Positions 41,575 through 49,013 of a DNA stretch of 64,000 nucleotides are shown here, in pieces. The stretch's first letter is position 1, and each line of letters opens with the position of its first letter. Location: NCBI RefSeq assembly GCF_010682105.1, contig NZ_JAAGWH010000007.1, positions 1 through 64,000 of the forward strand, in the 5' to 3' direction. Source of the DNA: Modestobacter muralis (lineage in GTDB: Bacteria > Actinomycetota > Actinomycetes > Mycobacteriales > Geodermatophilaceae). Both the position numbers and the translations under genes were made by a program. The notes under the pieces are model-generated. The model did no database searches. It was not told where the DNA came from and was given only the letters and a program-made list of their open reading frames with translations.

Positions 41575-42822
41575 GTGGAACCCGCACTCATCGCACTGAT
41601 CGTGGTCGTGCTGCTGGCGATCGTCGTCCTGGCCAAGAGCGTGACGATCGTCCCGCAGGCGCAGGCCAAGGTCGTCGAGCGGCTCGGCCGCTACAGCCGC
41701 ACCCTCTCACCCGGCCTCGCCCTGCTCGTGCCGTTCGTCGACCGCGTCCGCGCGACCATCGACCTCCGCGAGCAGGTCATCTCCTTCCCGCCGCAGCCGG
41801 TCATCACCGCCGACAACCTGCAGGTCGGCATCGACACCGTCCTGTACTTCCAGGTCACCGACCCGCGGCTGGCCGTCTACGGGATCGCGAACTACATCAC
41901 CGGCATGGAGCAGCTGACCACCACCACGCTGCGCAACGTCGTCGGTGGGCTGAACCTGGAGGGCGCGCTCACCGGCCGGGACGGCATCAACTCCCAGCTG
42001 CGCGACGTTCTCGACGGCACAACCGGACCGTGGGGCCTGCGCGTGGCCCGGGTGGAGATCAAGGCGATCGACCCGCCGGCGTCCATCCAGGACTCGATGG
42101 AGAAGCAGATGCGCGCCGACCGCGACAAGCGCGCGGTCATCCTCACCGCCGAGGGCCAGCGGCAGTCGGCGATCACGACCGCCGAGGGTCAGAAGGCGGC
42201 GGCGATCCTCAACGCCGAGGGCAAGAAGCAGGCCGCGATCCTCGACGCCGAGGCCGAGCGGCAGAGCCGGATCCTGCGTGCCGAGGGTGAGCGGGCCGCG
42301 CTCTTCCTGCAGGCGCAGGGCCAGGCGAAGTCGATCGAGACGGTCTTCCAGGCCATCCACGACGGCAAGCCCGACTCCGGCCTGCTGGCCTACCAGTACC
42401 TGCAGACGCTGCCCAAGATCGCCCAGGGCGACGCGAACAAGATGTGGATCGTCCCCAGCGAGTTCAGCAAGGCGCTGGAGGGCCTCGGCCGGCTCGGTGG
42501 CTCGGACGGCGGGGAGAGCCGCTCCTGGCTGGACGTCGACCGCGCCCCGAACGGCAACGGCGCCACGGCGGCCCCCGCGACCGCACCGGCCGCGGCTGCT
42601 GCACCTGCCGCAGCACCGGCGCAGTCGCTGGACACCAGCACCTGGTTCGACTCGAACCTGCCGCCGGCCGCGGAGCAGCCCGAGGCGAAGATCTCGCTGT
42701 CCAGCATCGGCGTGGAGCCCGGCCTGCCCAGCGGCGCGCCGCCGCGCCCGTCGCTGGCCCAGGCCACCGAGGAGGTCCGCAGCACCCCGCAGCTCGGCAG
42801 CGGGGTCGTTCCGGAGAAGTGA
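41575..42822 (+). CDS. SPFH/stomatin-like membrane protein
   Basis: 415 residues. A single N-terminal helix (about 3-20) leads to a prohibitin/stomatin domain (about 25-190) with SVTIVPQAQAKVVERLGRY, then an Ala/Glu/Gln/Lys helical region (190-260) for oligomerisation, and a Pro/Ala-rich C-terminal tail (about 325-415). SPFH proteins form microdomain cages that organise or regulate membrane proteins, often with NfeD. AGGAG precedes the GTG at 41575. The tail is longer than in stomatins. A long palindrome follows the stop. Confidence 0.92.
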   Translation: MEPALIALIVVVLLAIVVLAKSVTIVPQAQAKVVERLGRYSRTLSPGLALLVPFVDRVRATIDLREQVISFPPQPVITADNLQVGIDTVLYFQVTDPRLAVYGIANYITGMEQLTTTTLRNVVGGLNLEGALTGRDGINSQLRDVLDGTTGPWGLRVARVEIKAIDPPASIQDSMEKQMRADRDKRAVILTAEGQRQSAITTAEGQKAAAILNAEGKKQAAILDAEAERQSRILRAEGERAALFLQAQGQAKSIETVFQAIHDGKPDSGLLAYQYLQTLPKIAQGDANKMWIVPSEFSKALEGLGRLGGSDGGESRSWLDVDRAPNGNGATAAPATAPAAAAAPAAAPAQSLDTSTWFDSNLPPAAEQPEAKISLSSIGVEPGLPSGAPPRPSLAQATEEVRSTPQLGSGVVPEK

Positions 42823-42827
42823 CCCGT

Positions 42828-42876
42828 CGTACGCCAGTGGCCCAGGACCGACTCGGTCCTGGGCCACTGGCGTACG
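42828..42876. terminator. 24-bp perfect palindrome between SPFH and sigma genes
   Basis: CGTACGCCAGTGGCCC starts the left arm (42828-42851); the right arm (42853-42876) is its exact complement, with one base between. A stem this long between two convergent stops will terminate in both directions. No T-run is present. Confidence 0.8.
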
Positions 42877-42899
42877 GCGCCCTGCACGGGGGTCCTTCG

Positions 42900-43976
42900 T
42901 CAGTCCTTGAGGAGACCCTCGCGGAGCTTGGCCAGGGTCTGGCTGAGCAGCCGGGACACGTGCATCTGCGAGATGCCGATGTCGGCGGCGATCTGCGACT
43001 GGGTCATGTTGCCGAAGAACCGCAGGATCAGGATGCGGCGCTCACGGGCCGGGATGGTGGCCAGCAGCGGCTGCAGCGACTCGCGGTACTCCACGCCCTC
43101 CAGTGCGGCGTCCTCCTCGCCCAGCGTCGCGGCCAGGGTGGGGGAGTCCTCCTCGCCGGAGAGCCGCTCGTCGAGCGAGCTGCTGCGGTAGGCGTTGGCC
43201 ACCGCCAGGCCCTCCAGGACCTCCGCGCGCGGGATGCCCAGGTGCTCGGCCAGCTCCGACGGGGTCGGGGCGTGCCCGTTCTTCTGGGACAGCTCGCTCA
43301 CCGCGGCATTCAGCGACAGGTGCAGCTCCTGCAGCCGGCGCGGCACCCGCACCGACCAGCCCTGGTCGCGGAAGTGCCGCTTGATCTCCCCGGTGATGGT
43401 GGGGACGGCGAAGGACAGGAACTCCACACCGCGGGTGGGGTCGAACCGGTCGATCGCGGCGATCAGCCCGAGGGTGCCGACCTGCAGCAGGTCGTCGAAG
43501 GGCTCACCGCGGTTGCTGAAGCGGCGGGCGAAGTGCCGGACGAGGGGCAGGTGCTCCTCGACCAGGATCTCCCGCAGCCGCTCCCGGCGGGGGTCGCCCT
43601 TCTCCAGGGCGGCCAGCTCGACGAACAGCGGCGCGGTGCGCTCGGCCCGGCTGCGGTTCTCCGACAGCGGGACGGCGGGGACGTCGGCGGTGACCGCGGG
43701 CAGCTCGGGCGAGGTGTCGGTGACCGCTGGGATCTCCGGGGAGGTGTCGAGAACGGCAGGCAGGTCCGGCGAGGTGTCGGTCACCGCGGGGATCTCGGGT
43801 GCGGTGTCGGTGGACTCGGTGGTCATCTCGGTCGTCTCCGTGGCAGCGCCCGCAGGAGCCGGTGGGGTCGGGACCCCGGCCTCAGCGGTGGCGGGGGTGC
43901 GGGGCCGGAGCGGCCCACGCTGGTCGAGGACGGCGTCGTCGGCGGCCGGAACGTCCGTGGCAGCCGACCGGGTCAC
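42900..43976 (-). CDS. SigB/SigF-type stress sigma factor with repeat-bearing N-terminus
   Basis: 358 residues. Regions 2, 3 and 4 of a group 3 sigma-70 factor occupy about 110-358: LVRHFARRFSNRGEPFDDLLQVG (2.1-2.2), FLSFAVPTITGEIKRHFRD (2.4), GWSVRVPRRLQEL (3) and the HTH SQIAADIGISQMHVSRLL (4.2). It belongs with SigB/SigF regulators of stress or sporulation-type genes. The first 105 residues are an extra acidic extension with four ten-residue repeats. It begins at a GTG that overlaps the stop of the anti-sigma gene (GTGA), so the kinase is translated first. Confidence 0.92.
   Translation of the reverse strand: MTRSAATDVPAADDAVLDQRGPLRPRTPATAEAGVPTPPAPAGAATETTEMTTESTDTAPEIPAVTDTSPDLPAVLDTSPEIPAVTDTSPELPAVTADVPAVPLSENRSRAERTAPLFVELAALEKGDPRRERLREILVEEHLPLVRHFARRFSNRGEPFDDLLQVGTLGLIAAIDRFDPTRGVEFLSFAVPTITGEIKRHFRDQGWSVRVPRRLQELHLSLNAAVSELSQKNGHAPTPSELAEHLGIPRAEVLEGLAVANAYRSSSLDERLSGEEDSPTLAATLGEEDAALEGVEYRESLQPLLATIPARERRILILRFFGNMTQSQIAADIGISQMHVSRLLSQTLAKLREGLLKD
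43692..43811 (-). repeat. Four 30-bp tandem units encoding decapeptides in the sigma factor
   Basis: Residues 56-95 read as four units close to TDTSPEIPAV (variants TDTAPEIPAV, TDTSPDLPAV, LDTSPEIPAV, TDTSPELPAV). DNA copies differ at few positions, which indicates recent expansion. Confidence 0.85.
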
Positions 43977-44431
43977 AGTGCGACCGACGCGAACTGGCGC
44001 AGCTTCTTCACCAGGGCGATGCGGGCCACCGGCGTGCTCGAGCCGTCACCGGCCACGACGGTGGCCTGGGTGCTGGGGCCGGCTTCCACGGTGTCGACCA
44101 GGGTGTGCAGCACCGCCCAGCCGAAACCGTCGCGCGGCACGTCGACACCGGACTCGGTGGGCACCCAGGCGTCGATGCGCAGGCCCTCGCGGAAGGCCTC
44201 GAAGACCACCGTCAGCGGGGCGTCGCCCAGGGCGACCGAGGACAGCGTCGCGCAGGCCTCGTCGACGGCCAGGCGGAGGTCCTCGACCGCATCCAGGTCG
44301 AAGTCCATCCGCATCGCGAGGTCCCCGGCCATCGCGCGCACCGCGGGCAGCTGGGTGGGCGAGGTCGGGACCCGCAGCTCCAGCCGCTCGGGGCGCCGCT
44401 CGCCGGTGGCGGCAGCCGTCGTGTCGACCAT
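43973..44431 (-). CDS. RsbW-like anti-sigma factor / serine kinase
   Basis: 152 residues with the GHKL ATPase N-box region (LDAVEDLRLAVDEACATL) and a later GFGWAVLHTLVDTVE. RsbW-like kinases bind the cognate sigma factor and phosphorylate a STAS antagonist. The G1 box is poorly conserved, so kinase activity is not certain. It starts at ATG 44431, overlaps the sigma gene by four bases, and lies about 160 bp downstream of a SigB-like promoter. The likely antagonist is the STAS protein at 45898-46296, beyond the topoisomerase gene. Confidence 0.85.
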   Translation of the reverse strand: MVDTTAAATGERRPERLELRVPTSPTQLPAVRAMAGDLAMRMDFDLDAVEDLRLAVDEACATLSSVALGDAPLTVVFEAFREGLRIDAWVPTESGVDVPRDGFGWAVLHTLVDTVEAGPSTQATVVAGDGSSTPVARIALVKKLRQFASVAL

Positions 44432-44600
44432 GCGTCGTTCGCTCCTTCGTCGTCCCCGCGCCCCGGACGGGGGCACGGCGGTCCATCCTCGCGAACCCGC
44501 GCGCTGCTCCGACCGGAGCGCGCGCGGGGAGCGGCAGCCCCGCAGGTGGCGCCCGGGCCGCGCCCGGCACCACCGACGGCAGCTGCACCGACAGACTGTC

Positions 44601-44625
44601 ATGCCCACCTGGACGGGCGCGAAAC
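44601..44625 (-). promoter_or_regulatory. Candidate SigB/SigF-type promoter of the anti-sigma/sigma operon
   Basis: On the minus strand GTTT (complement of 44622-44625) and GGGCAT (complement of 44601-44606) are separated by 15 bp. The SigB/SigF consensus is GTTT-N14-17-GGGTA(T), so the match is close. It lies about 170 bp upstream of the anti-sigma start and suggests autoregulation. Assignment is by pattern only. Confidence 0.5.
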
Positions 44626-44708
44626 GAGGGACGTCCGGACAGGGGACTCGTGGGTGACTGTTCACGCGGGCGGGTTTGAGGCGACCCGGTCGTGCCCACC
44701 TGACCGGG

Positions 44709-45716
44709 GTGAGACTCCGCCGCAGTGACGTGCACGCCAAGGGCTGGACCAGGCGGCGGGCCGGACGCAGCTTCGCCTACTACGACGCCGACGGCGTCCT
44801 GATCCGGGACGAGCGGCTCGACCGGCTCAAGTCGCTGGCCATCCCGCCGGCCTGGAAGGACGTCTGGATCTGCCCGTGGCCCAACGGCCACATCCAGGCC
44901 GTGGGGACCGACGCCGCCGGCCGGCGGCAGTACCGCTACCACGACGAGTGGCGGGTCAAGCGGGACGCCGCCAAGCACGAGCGGGTCCTGGAGATCTCCC
45001 AGCAGCTGCCCGACGTCCGCGACGAGGTGGTGGCCGCGCTGCGCACCCGCGGGCTCAACCGCGACCGGGTGCTGGCCTGCGCCGTCCGGCTGCTGGACCT
45101 GGGGGCCTTCCGGATCGGCAGCGAGCAGTACGCCGAGGACAACGGCACCTACGGCCTGGCCACGCTGCGCCGCGAGCACGTCTCGGTGCGCGGTGAGCGG
45201 GTGTTCTTCCACTACCGGGCCAAGCACGGCATCGAGCGTGAGGTCGAGCTGCTGGACCGGCCGACGGCCACCGTCGTCCGGCAGCTGCTGGAGCGCCCGG
45301 CCGACCAGGGGCAGGAGCTGCTGGGTTATCCGCTGGAGGACGGCAGCTGGCACGACGTCACCAGCGACGAGATCAACGCCTACCTCAAGGAGATCAGCGG
45401 CGCGGAGATCACCGCCAAGGACTTCCGCACCTGGAGCGCCACGGTGCTGATGGCCGCCACGCTGGCCGAGGAGCCCAAGCCGAGCAGCAAGACCGCCCGC
45501 AACAAGGTGGTCAAGGCCGCCTACGTGCGGGTCAGCGAGCAGCTGGGCAACACCCCGACGGTGGCCAAGAACAGCTACGTGGACCCGCGGGTGGTCGACC
45601 GCTGGGAGCACGGGGAGTCCGTCGCCGACGCGCTCGCCGAGGCCGCGCAGGCCCCGGACGATCGCACCGCCCAGCGCACCATCGAGGCAGCGGTCTGCGC
45701 GATGCTCACGCCCTGA
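44709..45716 (+). CDS. DNA topoisomerase IB
   Basis: 335 residues, poxvirus/eukaryote-like type IB. Active-site residues are R135 (FRIGSEQY), K172 (HYRAKHG), R240 (KDFRTWSATV) and the nucleophile Y290 (KNSYVDPRVV). The N-terminal domain includes WKDVWICPWPNGHIQAVG. The enzyme relaxes supercoils by forming a 3'-phosphotyrosine link, without ATP. Type IB enzymes are scattered in bacteria and are frequent in radiation- or desiccation-tolerant groups. GTG 44709 is the first start after a likely promoter region; it diverges from the sigma operon. Three hairpins follow the stop. Confidence 0.93.
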   Translation: MRLRRSDVHAKGWTRRRAGRSFAYYDADGVLIRDERLDRLKSLAIPPAWKDVWICPWPNGHIQAVGTDAAGRRQYRYHDEWRVKRDAAKHERVLEISQQLPDVRDEVVAALRTRGLNRDRVLACAVRLLDLGAFRIGSEQYAEDNGTYGLATLRREHVSVRGERVFFHYRAKHGIEREVELLDRPTATVVRQLLERPADQGQELLGYPLEDGSWHDVTSDEINAYLKEISGAEITAKDFRTWSATVLMAATLAEEPKPSSKTARNKVVKAAYVRVSEQLGNTPTVAKNSYVDPRVVDRWEHGESVADALAEAAQAPDDRTAQRTIEAAVCAMLTP

Positions 45717-45728
45717 CCGAGGTGGAAG

Positions 45729-45780
45729 GACCCCGTCCGCCTCATCCCTCGCACGCTCGGGCGAGCCTCCGGACGGGGTC
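45729..45780 (+). terminator. First hairpin downstream of topoisomerase IB
   Basis: GACCCCGTCCG (45729-45739) and CGGACGGGGTC (45770-45780) pair perfectly with a 30-nt loop that can form its own small stem. This is the first of three stacked inverted repeats before the convergent STAS gene. Confidence 0.6.
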
Positions 45781-45784
45781 GGGA

Positions 45785-45814
45785 CCCCACCGCTCGCGAG
45801 CTCGCGGCGGGGCC
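45785..45814 (+). repeat. Dispersed intergenic repeat, copy 3
   Basis: Starts CCCCACCGCTCGCGAGC and ends CTCGCGGCGGGGCC. It is the most symmetric copy, with GCTCGCGAGC as a perfect palindromic centre. It lies between two terminator hairpins. Confidence 0.75.
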
Positions 45815-45816
45815 GG

Positions 45817-45860
45817 AGACGACGAAGGCGCCCCGCGGCTGCGGGGCGCCTTCGTCGTCT
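45817..45860. terminator. 20-bp perfect hairpin before the STAS gene
   Basis: The arms occupy 45817-45836 and 45841-45860 (starting AGACGACGAAGGCGC), with a GGCT loop. The stem is exact over 20 bp. It is the strongest hairpin in this spacer and should stop transcripts from both sides. Confidence 0.8.
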
Positions 45861-45897
45861 GTGGGGCCGGGGCCCCGGGAGTGCTGTGCCGGGGGCG

Positions 45898-46296
45898 TCA
45901 GGCCTTCTCGGCGATGGTGAACAGGTCGATCAGACCGGTCACCTCCAGCGGGCGGGTCACGGCGCGGGTGTTGGCCACCAGCCGCAGACCGACGTCGCGG
46001 GAGCGTGCGGACTTCTGGGTCTCCACGAGCACGGCCAGGCCGGCCGAGCCCAGGAACTGGACCCCGCACAGGTCGATCACGAGTGCAGTGGGCTGCTGCT
46101 CGAGCTGGGTGTCCAGGGACGCCCGGAGGACCGGGGCGGTGAACGTGTCGACCTCGCCGACGACGGTCACGGTGACCGTGCCGTCGTCGTCGGTGGACGT
46201 CGACAGCGTGATCACGTCGTCGAAGGGCGCTTCGTTCGAGTCAGCGGGGGCCGACACGTCGCGCGAGCCCTCGGCGGGTGAGTCAGATGAGGTCAC
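45898..46296 (-). CDS. STAS-domain anti-anti-sigma factor
   Basis: 132 residues. A variable acidic leader (1-28) precedes the STAS core: VTVVGEVDTFTAPVLRASL and the phosphoacceptor loop VQFLGSAGLAVLVE with Ser at the usual position. It should bind and neutralise an RsbW-type kinase when unphosphorylated. The kinase-sigma pair is 1.5 kb away with topoisomerase IB in between, so this is probably its antagonist; partner choice is inference. Start GTG 46296 has an AGGAG a dozen bases upstream. Confidence 0.88.
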   Translation of the reverse strand: MTSSDSPAEGSRDVSAPADSNEAPFDDVITLSTSTDDDGTVTVTVVGEVDTFTAPVLRASLDTQLEQQPTALVIDLCGVQFLGSAGLAVLVETQKSARSRDVGLRLVANTRAVTRPLEVTGLIDLFTIAEKA

Positions 46297-46539
46297 GGAC
46301 TGCAGCTCCTCTCAGCGGCGGTGCCCCGCGGGCACGCCTTCGCCGGACCAATGTAGCGCTGTACACGGTCCGGACGGGGTGTGGCCTCGGTGCACCGGGG
46401 TTCCGGGCACGACCTGCCCGGTCAGTTCCGGACAGGCAGCGGCTGGCTGCTCAACCGTGGCGCCCAACCTAGTCGCGGCATGATCGCCACACCACCCAGG
46501 GCCCGGGCGGTGGCCGCCCGGGCGTGCTGCCGGGTCCGC

Positions 46540-47082
46540 TCAGCTGTCCTGGACGACGTGCACCGCGCTCTCCTCGGGACCCTCGCCGCCGGCCGGCGCG
46601 TCGGCGAAGGCCTCGACGTCGTCGCCGGTGCGGTTGGTGCCGGAGTCGCTGAGGGCGTCGGTGTCCTCGTCCTGGTCGAGCTGGGCGAACGCGCGGTCGG
46701 GGTCCTCGGCCGGGCGGACAGCGGCGGCGTCGTCGGGCACCTCGCGCTCGAGCCGACCGGACAGGGACTCGCCCTCGGCCTGCTCGAAGGCCGTCGTCCC
46801 GAAGTCGACGCTGGCGTTGGCGCGCTCGCCGGGGACCGGCTCGAACTGCGGGTCCTCGGCCAGGGCGGCGGTCTGGATGTCGTCGTCGGCGATCTCGGGG
46901 ACGCCGTCGTCCTCGTAGGAGATGTCGCGGGCGGTCTGGCCCTCGGGGCCGACGTCGCCGGTCACGCCGTCGCGGGCGCCGGTGAGGCCGCGCTCGTCGT
47001 CGGGGAACTCGGCGTCGTTCAGCGCGCCGTCACGGGCTGCCTGGTCGATCGCGGCCTGGTCGGTGGGGTCCGGTGCGGTCAT
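46540..47082 (-). CDS. Acidic DUF5709 protein
   Basis: 180 residues, about a quarter Asp and Glu, with almost no hydrophobic segments. SYEDDGVPEIADDDIQ and SGRLEREVPDD fit the DUF5709 family, small actinobacterial proteins of unknown role. The composition suggests an intrinsically disordered, hydrophilin-like protein. ATG 47082 has GGAGG some nine bases upstream. It lies between the STAS and DUF1360 genes, in the stress region, so a desiccation or osmotic role is a fair guess but no more. Confidence 0.75.
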   Translation of the reverse strand: MTAPDPTDQAAIDQAARDGALNDAEFPDDERGLTGARDGVTGDVGPEGQTARDISYEDDGVPEIADDDIQTAALAEDPQFEPVPGERANASVDFGTTAFEQAEGESLSGRLEREVPDDAAAVRPAEDPDRAFAQLDQDEDTDALSDSGTNRTGDDVEAFADAPAGGEGPEESAVHVVQDS

Positions 47083-47252
47083 GGTGGTGCCTCCGTCCTG
47101 CGTGCTGGGCACGCTCGTCCGTCCGCAGGGGACAGGGAGCCGGTCGGGTGACCGGCGTCGTGATCTCGGCCCTACCCGTCCCTCCGCCCACCATGCGTGA
47201 CGCCCGTCCCGCCCCGGCATGGCCGGGCGACGCGGGGGGTACCGCGGTCGAC

Positions 47253-47813
47253 ATGGCGATCACAGACGAGGTCCAGCGGATCAGCGCACCGGTGCGGCGC
47301 TGGGCGCGGGTCCAGAAGCAGGAGTACACCCAGGGCGAGCCGCGCCCGCTGGGTGCCGACCTGGGTGCGATGAGCGTCTACGTCGGCCTCGTCGGGGCAG
47401 CGGCGACCGCCATCCGGGTGTCCGGGCGGGAGCTGCCGACCCGGATCCCGATCGGGGACGCCGTGCTGCTCACCGTCGGCACCTTCCGGCTGGCTCGACG
47501 GATCGCCAAGGACCCGGTCACCGCACCCCTGCGGGCACCGTTCGTCAGCTACCAGGGCACGTCCGGTGAGGCCGAGGTGGCCGAGGAGGTGCGCGAGCAC
47601 GGCGGCGTCAAGCACGCCGTCGGTGAGCTCGTCACCTGTCCGTTCTGCCTGGCCCAGTGGGTGGGCACCGGCTTCGTGCTCGGGTACGTGACCGCGCCCC
47701 GGGCGACCCGGCTGGCCGCGCTGACGATGACGATGGTGGCCGGCTCCGACGTCCTGCAGTTCGTCTACGACGCCATCCAGAACGGTGCGTTGAAGCCCGC
47801 CGACGGCGCCTGA
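47253..47813 (+). CDS. DUF1360 membrane protein
   Basis: 186 residues. Helices near residues 35-52, 65-80, 130-150 and 155-175 and the Cys motif VTCPFCLAQWVGTG match DUF1360, a family with some members linked to sporulation or SigB-type regulation. The function is unknown. Starting at ATG 47253 gives the compact N-terminus AITDEVQRISAPV; an ATG 60 bases upstream adds a Pro-rich leader. It faces away from the DUF5709 gene. Confidence 0.8.
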   Translation: MAITDEVQRISAPVRRWARVQKQEYTQGEPRPLGADLGAMSVYVGLVGAAATAIRVSGRELPTRIPIGDAVLLTVGTFRLARRIAKDPVTAPLRAPFVSYQGTSGEAEVAEEVREHGGVKHAVGELVTCPFCLAQWVGTGFVLGYVTAPRATRLAALTMTMVAGSDVLQFVYDAIQNGALKPADGA

Positions 47814-47983
47814 GGGGTTCGTCCTGGTCACGCTCCGTGGCCAGCGGGTCCGCCTCGTGCGAGGCGGCCCCGATGGCCGCGGGTCTCCCAGGTCACCCGA
47901 CGGGGTGGTCCCTTGCGCTGGGTGACCGGCTCACCCTGCCGGAACACCGGCTGCGGACCTAGTCTCGGATCTCGTCGAGACGA

Positions 47984-48002
47984 CGGGGTCCTGAGGACCC
48001 CG
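47984..48002 (+). promoter_or_regulatory. Hairpin just upstream of the ku ribosome binding site
   Basis: CGGGGTCC-TGA-GGACCCCG forms a perfect 8-bp stem with a 3-nt loop, a few bases before AGGAGG and the GTG of ku. It could modulate translation or end upstream transcription. Confidence 0.45.
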
Positions 48003-48019
48003 CGGACAGGAGGTGGGAC

Positions 48020-49009
48020 GTGCGGTCCATCTGGCGTGGCGCGGTCTCCTTCGGCCTGGTCTCCATCGCGGTGAAGCTGTACTCGGCCACCGAGGACCAC
48101 GACATCCGCTTCCACCAGGTGCACAAGACCGACGGCGGGCGGGTCAAGTACCAGCGGGTCTGCTCCGTCGACGGCGAGACCGTCGAGTTCAACGACATCG
48201 GCAAGGGCTACGAGCTGCCCGACGGGCAGCTGGTCGTGCTGACCGACGCCGACTTCGACGAGCTCCCGCTGGTCACCACCCGGGAGATCGAGGTGCTGCA
48301 GTTCGTCGACCAGGCCCAGATCGACCCGATCCACTTCGAGAAGACCTACTACCTGGAGCCCGACGGCGTCGCGACGCGGCCCTACGTGCTGCTGCGCACC
48401 GCGCTGGAGAACGCCGGCCAGGTGGCGATCACCAAGATCGCGATCCGGCAGCGCGAGTCGCTGGCCGCATTGCGGGTGCGCGAGGGCGTCCTGGTGCTGC
48501 ACACGATGCGCTGGCCCGACGAGATCCGCCGTCCCGGCTTCGCCTTCCTCGACGAGGAGGTCGCCGTCAAGCCGCAGGAGCTGGCGATGGCCGAGTCGCT
48601 GATCTCCACGATGGCCGGCGACTTCGACCCCACCGCGTTCACCGACGACTACCGCGAGGCCATGCAGGCGCTGCTGGAGGCCAAGCAGTCCGGCGGTGAG
48701 GTCCAGGCCGCCCCCGAGGCCGCTGACACCGGTGGTGGCGCGGTCGTCGACCTGATGAGCGCGCTGCGCCGCAGCGTCGAGCGCGCCGGCGGCTCCGCCC
48801 CCGCGCCGGCCGCGGACGACGACACCGACGACGGCGCGACCGACGCCCCGCCCGCCAAGCCGGCGAAGAAGGCCGCTGCCAGGAAGGCCGCCCCCGCCAA
48901 GGCCCCCGCCAAGCGCGCCCCGGCGAAGAAGGCCGCCGCTGCGGCGGAGCCGGCCGAGGAGCCCGCGAAGCCGGCCAAGCGCGCGCCCCGGGCCCGCAAG
49001 ACCGCCTGA
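48020..49009 (+). CDS. ku: Ku DNA end-binding protein
   Basis: 329 residues. The Ku core (1-250) begins RSIWRGAVSFGLVSIAVKLYSAT and includes the ring-forming beta-barrel segments. The C-terminus (about 265-329) is a Lys/Ala/Pro-rich tail with repeated PAKKAAA units, which in bacterial Ku binds DNA and helps threading. Ku recruits LigD to double-strand breaks in NHEJ. AGGAGG precedes GTG 48020. It is followed immediately by two lig genes, giving a three-gene NHEJ operon. Confidence 0.95.
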   Translation: MRSIWRGAVSFGLVSIAVKLYSATEDHDIRFHQVHKTDGGRVKYQRVCSVDGETVEFNDIGKGYELPDGQLVVLTDADFDELPLVTTREIEVLQFVDQAQIDPIHFEKTYYLEPDGVATRPYVLLRTALENAGQVAITKIAIRQRESLAALRVREGVLVLHTMRWPDEIRRPGFAFLDEEVAVKPQELAMAESLISTMAGDFDPTAFTDDYREAMQALLEAKQSGGEVQAAPEAADTGGGAVVDLMSALRRSVERAGGSAPAPAADDDTDDGATDAPPAKPAKKAAARKAAPAKAPAKRAPAKKAAAAAEPAEEPAKPAKRAPRARKTA

Positions 49010-49013
49010 CCCG

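Noticed and set aside
43692-43811. CRISPR-like array
   Set aside because: The 30-bp units are contiguous without spacers and keep the reading frame of the sigma factor; no cas genes are near.
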